DNA from: Siphonodentalium dalli
Taxonomy: Eukaryota > Mollusca > Scaphopoda > Gadilida > Siphonodentaliidae
DNA length: 64,000 bases
Assembly: GCA_032622095.1 (NCBI GenBank)
Contig: CP136065.1
Span: forward strand, 67,611,675 to 67,675,674
Reading direction: 5' to 3'
Position 1 is the stretch's first letter. Each line of letters starts with the position of its first letter. A program made the position numbers and the translations under genes. A model generated the notes under the pieces. That model worked only from the letters and a program-made list of their open reading frames with translations. It ran no database searches and had not been told where the DNA came from. Positions 12,094 through 24,373 of the stretch are shown one piece after another.

Positions 12094-12855
12094 CAGTTTT
12101 AACAAGTATCCGCGTAATAACCGTGTTATAATATCACAACAAACGCTCTCTACTGTATCATGGTGTAGACAAGGGACTAGATTTGTGAGTTTTTTTCTGG
12201 AGCTAGGGCAGTCCACTGGTAAGTAAACGTTATGTATTTATCGACATGTATTGATGCCAAGAGCATGACAAAATTACGCCGGTCGTGGCACACGATGTAA
12301 GGTGTCGCTTTAATTGTAATATACCGTTCAGTGAAAATACACAGGCCTTCACCAAATTAATTAGCTAATGTCAAATTATCTTAATTTTCATTGGCATATA
12401 CACTCACTCACTGCATTTAAATGCAAAATGGCGATGTTATTCCAAGATTATCGATTCCTTCCGCGATGACACAAGTGACGTATCCATTCCTAACTAGAAC
12501 TCACATGCTTCCTATAGAGCAAGGTTCGTGGAACAACGTTGAAATAACTTAACGAGTATGCACCCTATGCAGTGCCGAGATTGTTGACGACTACCACATA
12601 AGTTTACGCTGCAGTGAACATAGAAAACTGAGAGTAAATTATCTTAAGCCATATTCCTATAAGAGGCCAAGTGTATTGAAATTAGCCACACTTTTCAGAA
12701 CCCACAACGAGAAAACATTGAGAAAATTATTGATAGGAAATGCGCTACAAGTAGTACATTCTGAGTCATCTTGATGCTTAATTCCTATATAACCATTCAA
12801 AATCCATATCCAACTAGAATGCACTCACTGGAGCTGCCTATACTTGCGCCCATCA
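12094..12855. other. No gene seen; target site of the transposon specific to the second block
   Basis: The unique sequence is duplicated at 24378-24930 and 27775-27982. At 12644-12647 lies the intact TTAA that corresponds to the insertion site of the 2.84-kb element in the other block. Confidence 0.5.
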
Positions 12856-12862
12856 CACATTT

Positions 12863-12943
12863 CAATTCAATTCTTTAATCTCGATAAACCAATATACATG
12901 GCATTTGAGATACATAAATATAAATACAAATAAATGACAAAAG
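12863..12943 (-). mobile_element. Very short LINE 3' end with 7-bp target duplication, absent from the second block
   Basis: CACATTT flanks both sides (12856-12862 and 12944-12950), and the other block has a single CACATTT at 27983-27989. Read on the minus strand the 81 bases end in ATTAAAGAATTGAATTG, a repeated GAATT-type tail as in APE-type LINEs. A target duplication plus tail marks a dead-on-arrival 5'-truncated insertion made after the big duplication. Confidence 0.72.
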
Positions 12944-13199
12944 CACATTTGGCATGTTGTGTGGTGTCTTGCCAACAACAGTTTGAACCACGGGTGCTCG
13001 CCCCTCGTTTGAGAGATCGATAACAAAAATCTAGATATCAAATCTCTGTTCATCCATCGCTGAAATAGTTGTGTGTACGGACATAATATCCCTGTTATGA
13101 TGATATGGACCCCAGTTGGCTGCATATTAGGAACGATAACTCTATCCGATCTAATTACAGGTGAGACATATTGGTAGTGTTTTTTACATGTTAACCAAC

Positions 13200-13690
13200 T
13201 ATCATATTTAGGCCACTCCGATGCATGGTGTATTATCTACATGTATATTACATGATGACCTTGATGGGGATAGCTTCAGTCTTGAATGTTAAAGTGACAC
13301 ACTGCGCTCGCTGAACGAAGTCTCTCCATGTGAACGATGTATTATCTACATGTATATCACGTGATGACCTCGATGAACGATGGGCAGCTTCCGCCCTGAA
13401 TAATAAAGGGACAAAATGCACTCAGTATTTGAATATTAAAGGGACATGAATAAACACTAGTGTTTATATTAAAACATGTCATAGCGTTTTATAATAAACA
13501 CACAAAGTGTTGATTTTCCAGATACACTTTATAAACACTATTCATTATTATGAAAAATAATCACGGGGGATGATTGTTAAAGTGACACAAGGCACTCACT
13601 ATGGATGAATGGTAAAGTGACACTAGGCACTCACTGTGGGATAATGTTAAAGTGACATTCGCATTGAAAACTTCAAAAACTTCAAACGCG
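13200..13690 (+). repeat. Cluster of short repeated modules (TTAAAGTGACA..., ATTATCTACATGTATAT...)
   Basis: The TTAAAGTGACAC(A/T)(A/C) module recurs near 13290, 13577, 13610 (GTAAAGTGACAC) and 13649; GGCACTCACT(A/G)TGG follows two of them. ATTATCTACATGTATAT(T/C)AC(A/G)TGATGACC occurs twice about 110 bases apart. The cluster is duplicated at 28260-28700. No gene is seen. Confidence 0.5.
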
Positions 13691-13769
13691 TTGACGTGCG
13701 CGTTACTAGGACTGACCCGCAGTTTATAAGGGTATACGTCTTGGATGGTAATTTGGCGCCTATAAAAAT

Positions 13770-13892
13770 TACTAAGTTTTTTGAAATTTGTGAATATTTT
13801 GAATTTTTTGAATTTTTTGAATTTTTTGAAATTTGTGAAGTTTTTGAAATTTTTGAACTTTTTGAAATTTTTGAACTTTTTGAAATTTTTCA
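13770..13892 (+). repeat. TTTTTGAAA / TTTTTTGAA minisatellite, copy-number variable between blocks
   Basis: A nine-base imperfect repeat of poly-T plus GAA. Long Phe/Glu or Lys/Asn open frames on both strands are artefacts of this repeat. The second-block array (28810-28922) is shorter in its first half, showing slippage since the duplication. Confidence 0.75.
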
Positions 13893-14029
13893 ATATTGTT
13901 CATTTATGAACGATTTATTACCAAAATAAAACCAGATAACAATGCAAATTAAGTATATATGTGGATTTAAATTACAATTGATGCAACCTTTTCATATTAG
14001 CGCTGTTAATTTTTTTACAGTATGTACTT

Positions 14030-14338
14030 CCGGTATGACGTAACATGTTCGCGGAAGGACAGACAGACAAAGATCCGAACCGAAAACATTACTTGCATCC
14101 AGCATGGACTGGCGCAAGTAAAGACCGAACACGAAACCGATAACACCGAACACAACAGTAACCCGATCTATCTATCAGATAAATATAATTATATACAGAT
14201 CAAGACACTATTGCTATATACAACAATATTATATCCACCTGTGCATCCATGCAACAATTTATATTTGCATCGATTTTTGCAATATGTTTCTTTTATATCT
14301 ATATTGATGATCAGAATACTAATAAATTGAATTGAATA
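14030..14338 (+). mobile_element. Possible LINE 3' untranslated end with GAATT tail
   Basis: A GC-moderate stretch ends in AATACTAATAAATTGAATTGAATAGAATTA, a tail like the 81-bp insertion above. The open frame of 102 codons across it has no recognisable motif. The same sequence is at 29060-29368. The 5' limit is unknown. Confidence 0.3.
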
Positions 14339-14344
14339 GAATTA

Positions 14345-17300
14345 AAACTCGTGTCGTTATGTGTTTATTGTAAGTCACCCGTCCTAGAATCCGTGCATTA
14401 AAAATACAGGCTTACAGGGTTTAATTAGGCACACACAGGGCTTGTTTCGTTATGTGTGATGCTCCTATTTTATAGTTCCGCTTTCATGGTTGATGCGAAC
14501 GCCATCTATGCCATTTGACGTCAACGAGATGAGTACGTTCCACATGGATTTGTAAAATTGATACAGCAATACTACTGTAATTCCGCGAACAAGCGTGCAA
14601 TAATACTTGTACTTGTGCTGTTGCGTATACACTGCATACACAATAACTGACTATACATAATTATGCATGTACATATTCATTTGTTTGGGGCAATGATCAT
14701 TCAGTTTTTCAGTACAATTGCCATGGACAGATAAACCATTGTTTATACTGGGTTATGCTTTATTGCATTACATCTATACAATGGACAGGGGACGGGCGAT
14801 GCAATAATACTTGTGATCTGTTACGTACATATTGCATGACCCCATGGTATATAACATACAGATACGCAAAAGGCAGCAAGTCGTTTGTGTGCTGCACCAG
14901 TAAAGGTAAGTCATAGTGCGATCATATTGAATTCACTATAACACTTATGGTCATTTGTGTGATTTCCCGGTCCGGTTCTGGAACCGAAATAGGCCGATAA
15001 ATACGTTAATTCATGTGTACTTCAATACGGATTTTATATGTCAGGATACCTGCTCGGTCCGTGATGCAGTGCGTGATATGGTAAAATAAAGATCGTTTGT
15101 TTCACTTCTTTGCAAATAACTGAAAACATCCGGAAAATTGCTATCGATTTGGCCAGACTATATTAATCCTGTTAAACGACAGGTTGTGCATTTATCAATC
15201 AAATAAGCCGCTTAATGCAAATATGCATTACTTTACATGGTATGGTGCTCTGTCTAACGTGTAACATTTGACTGTTTGTCCCAAATTTGGAGGACATTAA
15301 TCTTTCTCACAAATGCTATGAAAACACTCAATCTATGGCATGTATAACTTGTGTATGAATGTATACGAGTCGGCATTTGAGCACTTTCTATAAGACAAAT
15401 GTTAAAAACATAAACTTTGGCATCGCAATTATTTCTCAGCATATTGAATATGAGATCTGCTACATTAAAATATTCCACAAATATTGGCGATAAATATTAC
15501 TTGACACCAATGAATAACAATTCACACGAGTATCCGCTATTATATGAAGAAAATGAAAGAAGTGAGACACTACCTATATATCATCTTCTATAAACGAGGG
15601 CCCTGCACAATCTACCGTAATCCGTCGAAAACTATACGAACAACTCATAATTGAGAACAGTTCTTTTATTTTACTTTTTATTACAACACATATAGGTCTT
15701 ATCAACATTCCATCTACAATTACTTCACGTTTCTTTTTTTCCGTTAAGGAAGAACAGCCAGACTATATTGCAAACTATATGTTAATTAACTTAATATTAT
15801 CAGTTCTCACAATCGGTAGAAATTTACCAGCGTCATTCAAATTATTTACATGTATATATTAAGTCTTCGTATTCGCTACATTCCATGATAAAATGCCATC
15901 CAGATTCAGCACACTGTTTGTCACACATGGAACATAATCATTTCCTATATGAGTATCTTGTCTTGTTGTATGGGGACTATACAAATGAGCCGTGTCCTTC
16001 CGTCCGTCTTTCCGTTCGGTCGTAACGCGTGTTGTCCTGATAATAACTTGAAGACTATTTGACATAATTTTATGCAACTTGGTCTGTGATCCTCATGTGG
16101 GAAAGTACCGGTCAGGTTCCATTTTGGGTCTGGTCCGACAATAAATGCTGACCGATGCGTGCCCCTTTCGACACGAGTTTCAAATTTCTCATGTAGATTA
16201 ATCACCCAAAACTTCGAAATTCGGTAAGGTCCGACCATTGCTGATGGAGCTATACTAGACTTGTAATTTGCTGTTCGATTTTTTTGTGGGGATGATAAAT
16301 CTAATAACTTTCAAGTAAACAGTAATCCACGTGATGTCGATGCAATGAATTTTCACCGTGCGAAATTGTGGACAAAATAACCCAAGTATCGGAAACTAGT
16401 TACATAAATGTACCTATTTGCATCAACTAAACACTCGCCAACTGTCACAAATATGCTTTGCTATATCATTTCGAGTAATTTGAGTAATTTGAGTAATTTC
16501 CATTTACCTGGTAACAAGACTTAGTGTTGGGCTTCACGCACAGCAAACGGAGATCTATAGTACTCAATTCTGTCTGCTCTGTTAATTAATGGCCGGTGCC
16601 CAAAGTATTCGACGCGTACTCCGCGACACAAACCACGGGCATTATATATAGGAATCTATAGTACAGGGGCCTGGACTGATTATTGTGATGTAACTTTAGC
16701 TATTGTTATTTTATTGCTTTAATATTTGGAATTCGATCAATCTTAATATTGAGACTAATTGAACCAGGCTGAAACGGGCACGACGTAATTTATGTTCATC
16801 CCGGCAGCCCATATTAGAGGCAGAGTCCAATGATCGGGAACAATACAATATTTCCAGGGATATCCGATATACATATTATTATATTGGTTGGCGACTTGTA
16901 TATAATTTGGGTGATATTCCATATCAACACTAATTAATTGTTGAGTAAAAATACCAACATTCACCGCCATTAAGAGATATTACGGGGCTAAATATAGACA
17001 TCACATGTGTAACGTCACAAGTACTATTTTGGGGTTTCATAAAAATCGTTGACGTAACATACTGCCGACAGGTGTGGTGTTTTGAGTCGCATTTTGATTT
17101 TGGTTTATTATTCTTTATCACAAACCGATTATTATTACCGATAATATTATTATTAAGTATATGAAATAAAGAAGAGTATGTTGACCTTTCTATAATGATG
17201 TACTTATTTGTGGCATCCGTCTATTGTCTCCTATTTTCGACGCAATGCTACGAAAATCACCGTGCGACTTCAATAAAAAAATAGTTGCGGGCGCATGTTA

Positions 17301-18396
17301 TAAACATGACATTCATAATCAGTCTGGGAACCCGATCAAGACATTAGCAGTTGTTTTATTTTGGATGCTACTCATAATTCCTCAGCATATTTACAAGTAA
17401 ATGCATGTGGGCCTAATTTTGCTAAATGTGGGAAAATATTACTATTTCTGTAAAATGACGTCTTTTTGTTTTGGGCATACTAGCTTAGTACTTGTCTGTT
17501 CCCGCCTTTGGTAACGCAAATAGGTTCAATGAATCGCTTGGTGAACATTTGAAACCATACGTGCATGGTGTCATCTCATTCACGTATATACGCCACACTT
17601 GCAAATAATTGACGCATGCATGTATGTAGTGGCGGGACACATTGTTATGCGAATTTGATATCCCAGATACTAGTGTTATATGCAGCTATAGTGTATACTG
17701 GGGTTCAATGTCCATTAACGGTTCTCACCTGTAAACACATGATATATAATTTTTAAGTGACGTCGCCAACTGGTATATAACACAACTTGAAGGATACTTA
17801 CTAACGATACTAATCATACAGTTTGCCATATCCGACATCACTCTAAAGGTTGATTTGAAGCAATGAATCAGGGACACATAACTTTACTTAGGCAGGCTGT
17901 AAATCCAGGGTTATGTGAATCTATATCTGCATATTCAAGGAAGAAAGAATGTTTAATACAAGTCAAGTTCGAATTTCGATAGCAATTGTCCGAGTTATGC
18001 CCCTTTATGTTAACTCAGAATATGTATATGTGTTTGTGTTTGTAATTTAACGTTATCCTATTTGTTTCATATTTGGTTTGTGGATAAATCACATGAAAAT
18101 ATAGATTGAATTTTGGTCCAGTCCGCTAATGTCTAACATAGATATGCCCTATTTTAGAATTATCACTTACTGATTAATACGTGGTGAAATAAAAAAAAAA
18201 CGTGATATAAAGATAGAAATTGGAAGAAAATTCATTTATTGTTACAATTGTCATTGTTTCCCCTACAAAATGGGGACGTGTGGCCCAGAACCGTTTTATA
18301 GTCATCAACAAGATGCACTACATAAATTGCCGACAATTATCTCCGCGAAAGAATATGTTTTACTGACAAAAAAATAGGCTTGTTTTTGCATATTTT
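14345..18396. other. Gene-free stretch upstream of gene 2
   Basis: No exon, RNA gene or transposon end could be supported. A GAGTAATTT run occurs at 16473-16500. The region is repeated at 29375-33440 with rare differences; the second block has ten extra bases near 32295 (a repeat of CGCAACGGTG type). Short open frames are conserved only because the DNA is duplicated. Confidence 0.4.
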
Positions 18397-18443
18397 CTGA
18401 AAAACAATATTGCTCTACTCTTCGTAACTGTCGTAGCTTGTAA
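18397..18443 (+). pseudogene. Degenerate copy of the gene 2 signal-peptide exon
   Basis: TCTGAAAAACAATATTG then CTCTACTCTTCGTAACTGTCGTAGCTTGT mirrors the real exon 1 about 76 bases downstream. The ATG is lost (ATT). The copy in the second block is at about 33443-33489. Confidence 0.5.
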
Positions 18444-18482
18444 TTTGTATGTTATTATCTATTTTCAGAAAAAGGAACAAAA

Positions 18483-20729
18483 ATGGGTGGACTCTTCGTA
18501 ATGTTATTAGCGTGTGTATTGGTAGCTTTAAATTATAAAGGTGAGTACAAACTTCGTCGCTCTTGAACATCCGGGATAATCTGAGTGGTTACGACATGAT
18601 TACCAATGGGGTGTCATCCTTGCGTGTGTTGGGTCTAATATAAACAATCTTTGGTTGGACGTCGGGACTATACCCAATGGATTCGCGTGTGCAATTTGCC
18701 ACATTCGATAATAGCGCTAACATCGTTAAATATATGCAAGCCCTACTAATATTGTGAAAAATCATTCTCTTATATAAGCAAGTTTATTTCATGTCGATTG
18801 GTTTCATTTTTGGTGGGAATATCAGGGACTATTTTTCCATGCGAACGCTTGTTTCAAAAGAAAAATAATGTAGCGCTGATCGTGAGTTGTTAATAGGTGC
18901 CGATCAGATGATCTACCAAAAAGGGGGTTCAGGGGCTGAATACGTGGCTAATTTGCCGAGCACCTACTAAATAGAATACACACGGTTCTTGGGTGAACAC
19001 CGGAATTACCCTTTTCGTGGTTACATTCGAATACTGTCTCGCCGCCCAGTCCGCTCGTGGGAATAGTTATATTCCATGGTAGCCACTCACGAGATAATTC
19101 CGGTATTCACTCGAGAACAGCAGGCATCCTCTCTATCCAAGACACTAACTTCATTTAAGAAATAAATACACTGCGCATCGGCGTGTATGGTAGAATTTGA
19201 CCACAAAGAAATTGATGGCAGCAATTTGTAGGACGACGCGAAGCGGAGTCCTACAATCGGTTTATGTGGTTAAATTATACTATACACGCCGATGCGCAGT
19301 GTATTTATTTATTTTGTAATTCGACTGTATGTTTTGGTGGAAATTGTAGTGACATACCTTCAACATGCTATATAATAGGCCAGTGTCTAGCTCTGTGTGG
19401 TGTGATTTTCCACCCAAAAGTTCTTCTCTTAGAATTGTAACGTCAAACATGACGTCACTATTGAATGGCGACCAGTTTTCATTGCCTCTTTGGCAACAAA
19501 ATTTGAGGTAAGTTTTTTGTTGTTCTGTCTTAAATAAAGCTCAGTATAGTACACTAGATAGTCATCAAATGTCTCTTTCTTCAACCTATAGCATGACATT
19601 AACCAATGCCCGTGTGCATTGACTTCTGAAAGTTTGAGGCGTTGGCATCATGTCACTGATTGTACCACATTTGTTTGGTGGTACAATTCAGATTATCTAG
19701 AATTGTACCACAAAACGACGGTCGTATCTCCGTGGGAATACAGGATACTGACCAATCAGGACGAGCCTTGTATGTAGGTTTAGGCAAGGTCGTATTACAA
19801 TGGCAGATTTACACACACAAGATTGCAATATTAGAATATATATACATATAACAGATATAGCAATCGGTACTGCTTTGGGAAAATCGGGATGTGAGATACA
19901 GAGTAACTGTATTGTTAGTTAATGTGGATATATGTCATTATGTAATACATGCGCATGGTGTACACTTACATTTTCCCCTGCTTATACGTTATTTGCCTAT
20001 ATTTTTTTTGCAGCATGCCATGCAGATGAAGTCAATCGATTCACGTCATTTGGAAACCGTTTCAGTCGTGTTGTCAGGCCAGCATCATTCAATAGTGCAA
20101 TCGTTGGAGACCAGGCCAGCCAAGTTGGAGACCAGTTCAGTGGAGCAGCCATTGGGAACCAGTTCAGCCAATTCGGTACCCCTGCGTCATTCAATGGTGC
20201 AGTTGTTGGAAACCAGGTTGGTCATGTCGCCTGGCCAGCCTCATTCGGTGGTGCAATCGTTAGAAACCAGGTCAGGCATGTCGCTGGGCCATTGGTCAGA
20301 ATTCCAGTCATGGCTACAAGATTCGCTCGACCAGTCACCACCCTCAACAGCGTTAACCTCCTTAGACATGTTCCCGTTAGGACTGTCAGCACCGCTAATT
20401 TCGTTAGACCCGCTACCATTCAAAGAACAAGAATGGTGCCCACAGTGAGGCGCTTCCGATTTGCTCGCCCAGCAAGTGTGCCCGTCGTCAGGCACGTCCC
20501 GGTGACCGTCTACCAGAACTATCAGCAGGTACAGCACATACCAGTCCAGACGCACCAACAAGTGAACGTTGTCAACAGAGTACCCGTCGCATCGACACGA
20601 TTGGCAACTACCGTACAACAGCAATTCGTCCCCACCCGGACAAGATATGTTCCCGTTCAGAATATCGGCACCGCCAATATGGTTAATCCCGCCGCCTTTC
20701 AAATAAGAAGATTTTGGCAAGAAGATTAG
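18483..20729 (+). CDS. Gene 2: secreted Arg-rich, Lys-free repeat protein (2 coding exons)
   Basis: Function unrecognised. Coding exons are 18483-18540 and 20014-20729, phase 1, giving 257 residues. The donor is AAAG|GTGAGT. The acceptor is a polypyrimidine tract then GCAG at 20010-20013. A TTTTCAG at 18462-18468 before the ATG suggests a 5'UTR intron. The signal peptide MGGLFVMLLACVLVALNYK leads into ACHADEVNRF, and cleavage probably lies near ACHA. The mature chain has about 25 Arg, no Lys, and one Cys next to the cleavage site. The N-terminal half carries about three PASF(N/G)GA(I/V)VGNQ-type repeats and NRF/NQF motifs. The middle carries RP and (V/I)PV repeats plus Gln-rich stretches. The end is NPAAFQIRRFWQED. 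AATAAA lies at 20824-20829, about 95 bases after the stop. A structural matrix protein or Arg/Pro-type defence peptide precursor is possible; neither is shown. Confidence 0.8.
18985..19118. mobile_element. MITE in the gene 2 intron (GTTCTTGGGTGAA ends)
   Basis: The 24-base arms GTTCTTGGGTGAACACCGG... and ...CCGGTATTCACTCGAGAAC are inverted with about three mismatches around a GC-richer centre. The duplicate in the gene 3 intron (34031-34164) has one mismatch fewer. There is no coding capacity. The target duplication was not resolved. Confidence 0.6.
19160..19310. mobile_element. MITE in the gene 2 intron with nested hairpin
   Basis: The outer arms AAATAAATACACTGCGCATC... and ...GATGCGCAGTGTATTTATTT are inverted over about 45 bases, including CGGCGTGTAT and TGACCACA/TGTGGTTA. 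In the centre, TTGTAGGAC ... GTCCTACAA forms a second hairpin. The duplicate is at 34206-34356. Confidence 0.72.
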
Positions 20730-20823
20730 TTCCCATGTATATTGTGATTCATACCGCATGTGTCGGGGTCAGAGTCGTGTAGTAAGACATTTGCAGTACT
20801 GGGACGCTGAGTGGTAAAAAATT

Positions 20824-20829
20824 AATAAA
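20824..20829 (+). terminator. Probable polyadenylation signal of gene 2
   Basis: AATAAA about 95 bases after the stop codon. The same hexamer sits at 35870-35875 after gene 3. Confidence 0.5.
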
Positions 20830-23800
20830 AATGTATATATAGTTGTGCGGCAACTCCATAACATTTTTTCGAAAATTTCATTCAGACCAACTTTGATTTA
20901 GGCGCGCACGTATATTCGTCAAGCGAAAACATATTGATACCACTGTTGATACTATTCTATTTAGTGTAAACAATATTTTATTTTCCAACACATACAGTGG
21001 TGTATACATAGTTAACTTAGTTAAACACACTTGATGCTGAATATTATTGTCCAAGGATAAGTGGATCTGACACTAAGCATTCTATGGTGCCCCTTTCTGA
21101 ATTTAAGTTGCCATTAAAGGCTGGTAATGTGCGAAAAACATATACATTTTCTGTTTGGTAAACAGACGCGTCTGACATGTGGCCAACATGAACATGGCAC
21201 TCGTTATTTATGTTAGTTGTGTTACATGTATGGGGGACTAAATTCAATATATTCTTGAAACAGTATATGACTCTGGACTGATGCATGCATATTATTTATT
21301 ATACCTCATGTTCATAAACGCGTGGCTGGTCCACACTTGTTTGTCATACCCATGTGTTGAATGTTTTAGAAATAGATATAATTGATTCATGAACGATGTG
21401 TTTGTTCAAATTACTACCACACTATGAGTATTCACCCACTTAAGGACCAATGAATGTTTTAAGTGAGTCCTTTGCGTTGGATCCGTTGTATTCTTACATG
21501 GCAATTACATGCAATCGCACGTGCCATTTCATATGTCATACGTAAGCAATATGATGTTTTGAATCCTAAATTTTCTTGTAGGTAATTCCCACTTAAGCTC
21601 ATGAAGAGTCCAATGATGGGTGCACTGTGAGGTCTCCTGATGAATGATGGATGTATACTGTGGGGTCTCCTGATGAATGGTGGGTGCACTGTGTGGTCTC
21701 CTGATGAATAAACTTTGACCCTATATTATATTTGGGAAATGACTTCACAATGTATGTACTTTATGAGACCCCACAATCCACTTGTCGTAAGAAAACTCAA
21801 CGTAATCCTCACAATGTTGGTACCTACAGATTTGGTAACCCAATAATGCCCGACAGAACAATCTGCACAACGTATCTCACGTTTGTACGTCCGCTCCGAC
21901 GTCGAATTTAGACGGTCGCTTAAACTTTGTCTCAACGTTGTATTGACGCCGGGTGATATCCGTTCCGTGAAAGTTTATTCGACGTGAAGTTTAGAGTCTA
22001 ATGCGACGCTATATGGACGTGGTAGTTTAAAACAGAATTTGGACGTCGCATGAGGTTGTTCATCCGACATCATAGATATTGATTTGGCTTTATACTTGTA
22101 GATATCGATTTCTGTATGTGCCCACGTCTCAACGCATATCGATATATTGAGATATACGTGGAGGTATGCATGGTCGGGTTGGTAGATTACCCAGGAATAG
22201 AAATGACACAGTTTAATAACAATTAAAGATTAAATTTAGGAACACCAATATGTTGTATCAAGGCTGTCCCACACATGCGCTGAACGAAAATATCAAGATC
22301 AATATAACAATTAAGGAATGCAAACATATTGAAATTTTCGGGAAAATATTTCTGCTTTCAGTAAAACATATGCCCAACAAATAAGCAGCATACTCTGTGT
22401 ATAAGCTTTTTTTTCAATTTGAATTTGAACCACTTATATACATGAGACCCCATCCCTTGATAAATAAATACACACCGTAGATAGACAAATGATATGCGTG
22501 AAATGACATGGTAACAGGATAAATAATAGTTAAAAGGGCACGTAATGTTCAGTCTTCAAATTAGAACAGCCAAGTCAATTGTTTTTCACGGTGAAAACTT
22601 GATATGTCCACACAAGCTTTATGTGACTTGGAAAGACATTAATTGAGACAAAGAATTCAAAATTCAATTCAGTTCAATTTAGTTACTCTTAGAGTATGTG
22701 GATAATTACAATATAATAATACTTATTTAGTATACAGTGTGCGATGCATGAGGATTTCTGAGTGATTATTTTGTGCAAGATAATACACAAAATATAGTGA
22801 AATTCAAAAATTATTTTATTCAACAACCCATGATGGTGTCCTAACTTGTGCGGTTACAGAATGCCACAGGAGAGCCTAAAGAATGGCTTAACCCGTTTAA
22901 TCAACAGTGAAAGATTTTGTGTCGTCTTCCCCTTTCTTGAATTGAATAGTTAATTCAGTTTAATTATATTCGGTTTTCGGTAGAAGAAGGGTTTGATTTA
23001 TCTCTCTCGTAGAGTCTATAGTGCAGGGCATTTTAAAATTACACAGCCACTTGCAGTGAGATAAATTACACAACACGCGTTGATTTCAGGCACAATATTT
23101 TCAACGGAATCGCAGCCTTACATACTGTTGCATATATCACAATCACGGTTAATTCGAGTTGATGTTGTAAATAAAAGCGATGACGTATAGGTCAACATAA
23201 TGCCAACGATCCGCTCCGGGCGATGCATTCGATATATATAACTTGATTTGAATGCTCATTTATAGGAAACAAAGGGTTCATTCTACGTATGCCAGTTTCA
23301 ACGATAAATTGTGACAATGGCCTGAGACGCGTGATAAAATCAAATAGCACAGCTGAAGTTGTCACTTTTACGACATACGTAAGCAATAGGAGGTTTTGAA
23401 TCCTAAATTGTCTTGAAAGGTAATTCCCCCTTAATCACATGCAGTTAGAAGTCATTGCGGTAAGATGTTTCCAGTGCAGATATGTATTTGTAATGTTGAT
23501 TCGCAATATACTTGCTTCCTCATATAATATCTCATTTACTATTACATTTGCCAGTTTATTCTGATCACGACGACATGATTTGGTAACTACTGTGAGTTCG
23601 AGATGAATCTGAGAAAATGTGACCAAATAGTTTGATATTTATTGCCACAATGTATGGTGGTGATGTACATGATACATAATGGATTGGAGAACAGGTTATG
23701 AAAAAAACCGCCCCTACCTACCGGGTTGTCATCATACTCACGCAGTGATAATTTAATTGATGTAGTTTCATGATTAATATATCCTGTAGTGGATGCATTT

Positions 23801-23991
23801 AGCAAAGACTAAAAGAAATGTTAGTAACACATTAAATCAAATTAAAATTAATTTTATTTCGACCCTGACAGTAGAGAGAATATTGATCTTTTAATTTTAA
23901 ATTGACTAACAATGATTTATGTATATACACTCATGGCCTAAAATTAAAATCACCGCTCATCTAACACACTTTTAGTACTGAAATTCATTAA

Positions 23992-24373
23992 CCCTTTACC
24001 CAACAAACCGGTCAAATAAAGCTTCAACAGCCTAAAATATCTTGGGTATGTCTCAATAAAACCATACAAATATGGATATCATTCGAACCGGCTCCTTGAC
24101 CACATTGTGATAGTTACAGTTATGCCCTGTGCCAATGCATTCTCTTATATATGCGAGTCGACCATAGGTCGCCTCGCATATATAAGAGAATGCATTGGCC
24201 TAAAAAAAAACCTTTTTTAACACTTTTTACCATTTTTTCTTACATTCTTTAACAATTTTATAATTTGTAATGTGTTAAGCCAATGCATTCTCTTATATAT
24301 GCGAGGCGACCTATGGTCGACTCGCATATATAAGAGAATGCATTAGCACAGGGCCATTCTGTTGGGTAAAGGG
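23992..24373. mobile_element. piggyBac-like MITE with double-hairpin core, copy b
   Basis: Duplicate of copy a, here with intact TTAA on both sides (23988-23991 and 24374-24377) and the same CCCTTTACCCAACA / TGTTGGGTAAAGGG ends. It has lost an AAAACCGGCC repeat unit near the left end compared with copy a. Two 67-bp palindromes are present. Confidence 0.82.

Larger units (their letters stand above)
9224..21537 (+). repeat. Recent direct tandem duplication, first block (12,314 bp, contains gene 2)
   Basis: The block starts at ATACGTAAGCAATA(G/T)GATG (9224) and repeats from 21538. It ends at CATTTCATATGTC (21537), whose partner is at 36582. By eye the blocks differ by scattered single bases and small indels only, except for two insertions: an 81-bp LINE tail here (12863-12943) and a 2.84-kb transposon in the second block. 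Outside the edges the sequences are unrelated, and no long homology flanks the junction. Confidence 0.9.

Noticed and set aside
13561-13929. Overlapping open frames rich in Phe/Glu and Lys/Asn on both strands
   Set aside because: Products of the TTTTTGAAA repeat.
19891-20448. 185-codon second + strand frame over gene 2 exon 2 (also 34937-35494)
   Set aside because: A shadow frame; it lacks a splice-compatible signal exon and the QIRRFW end conserved with gene 1.
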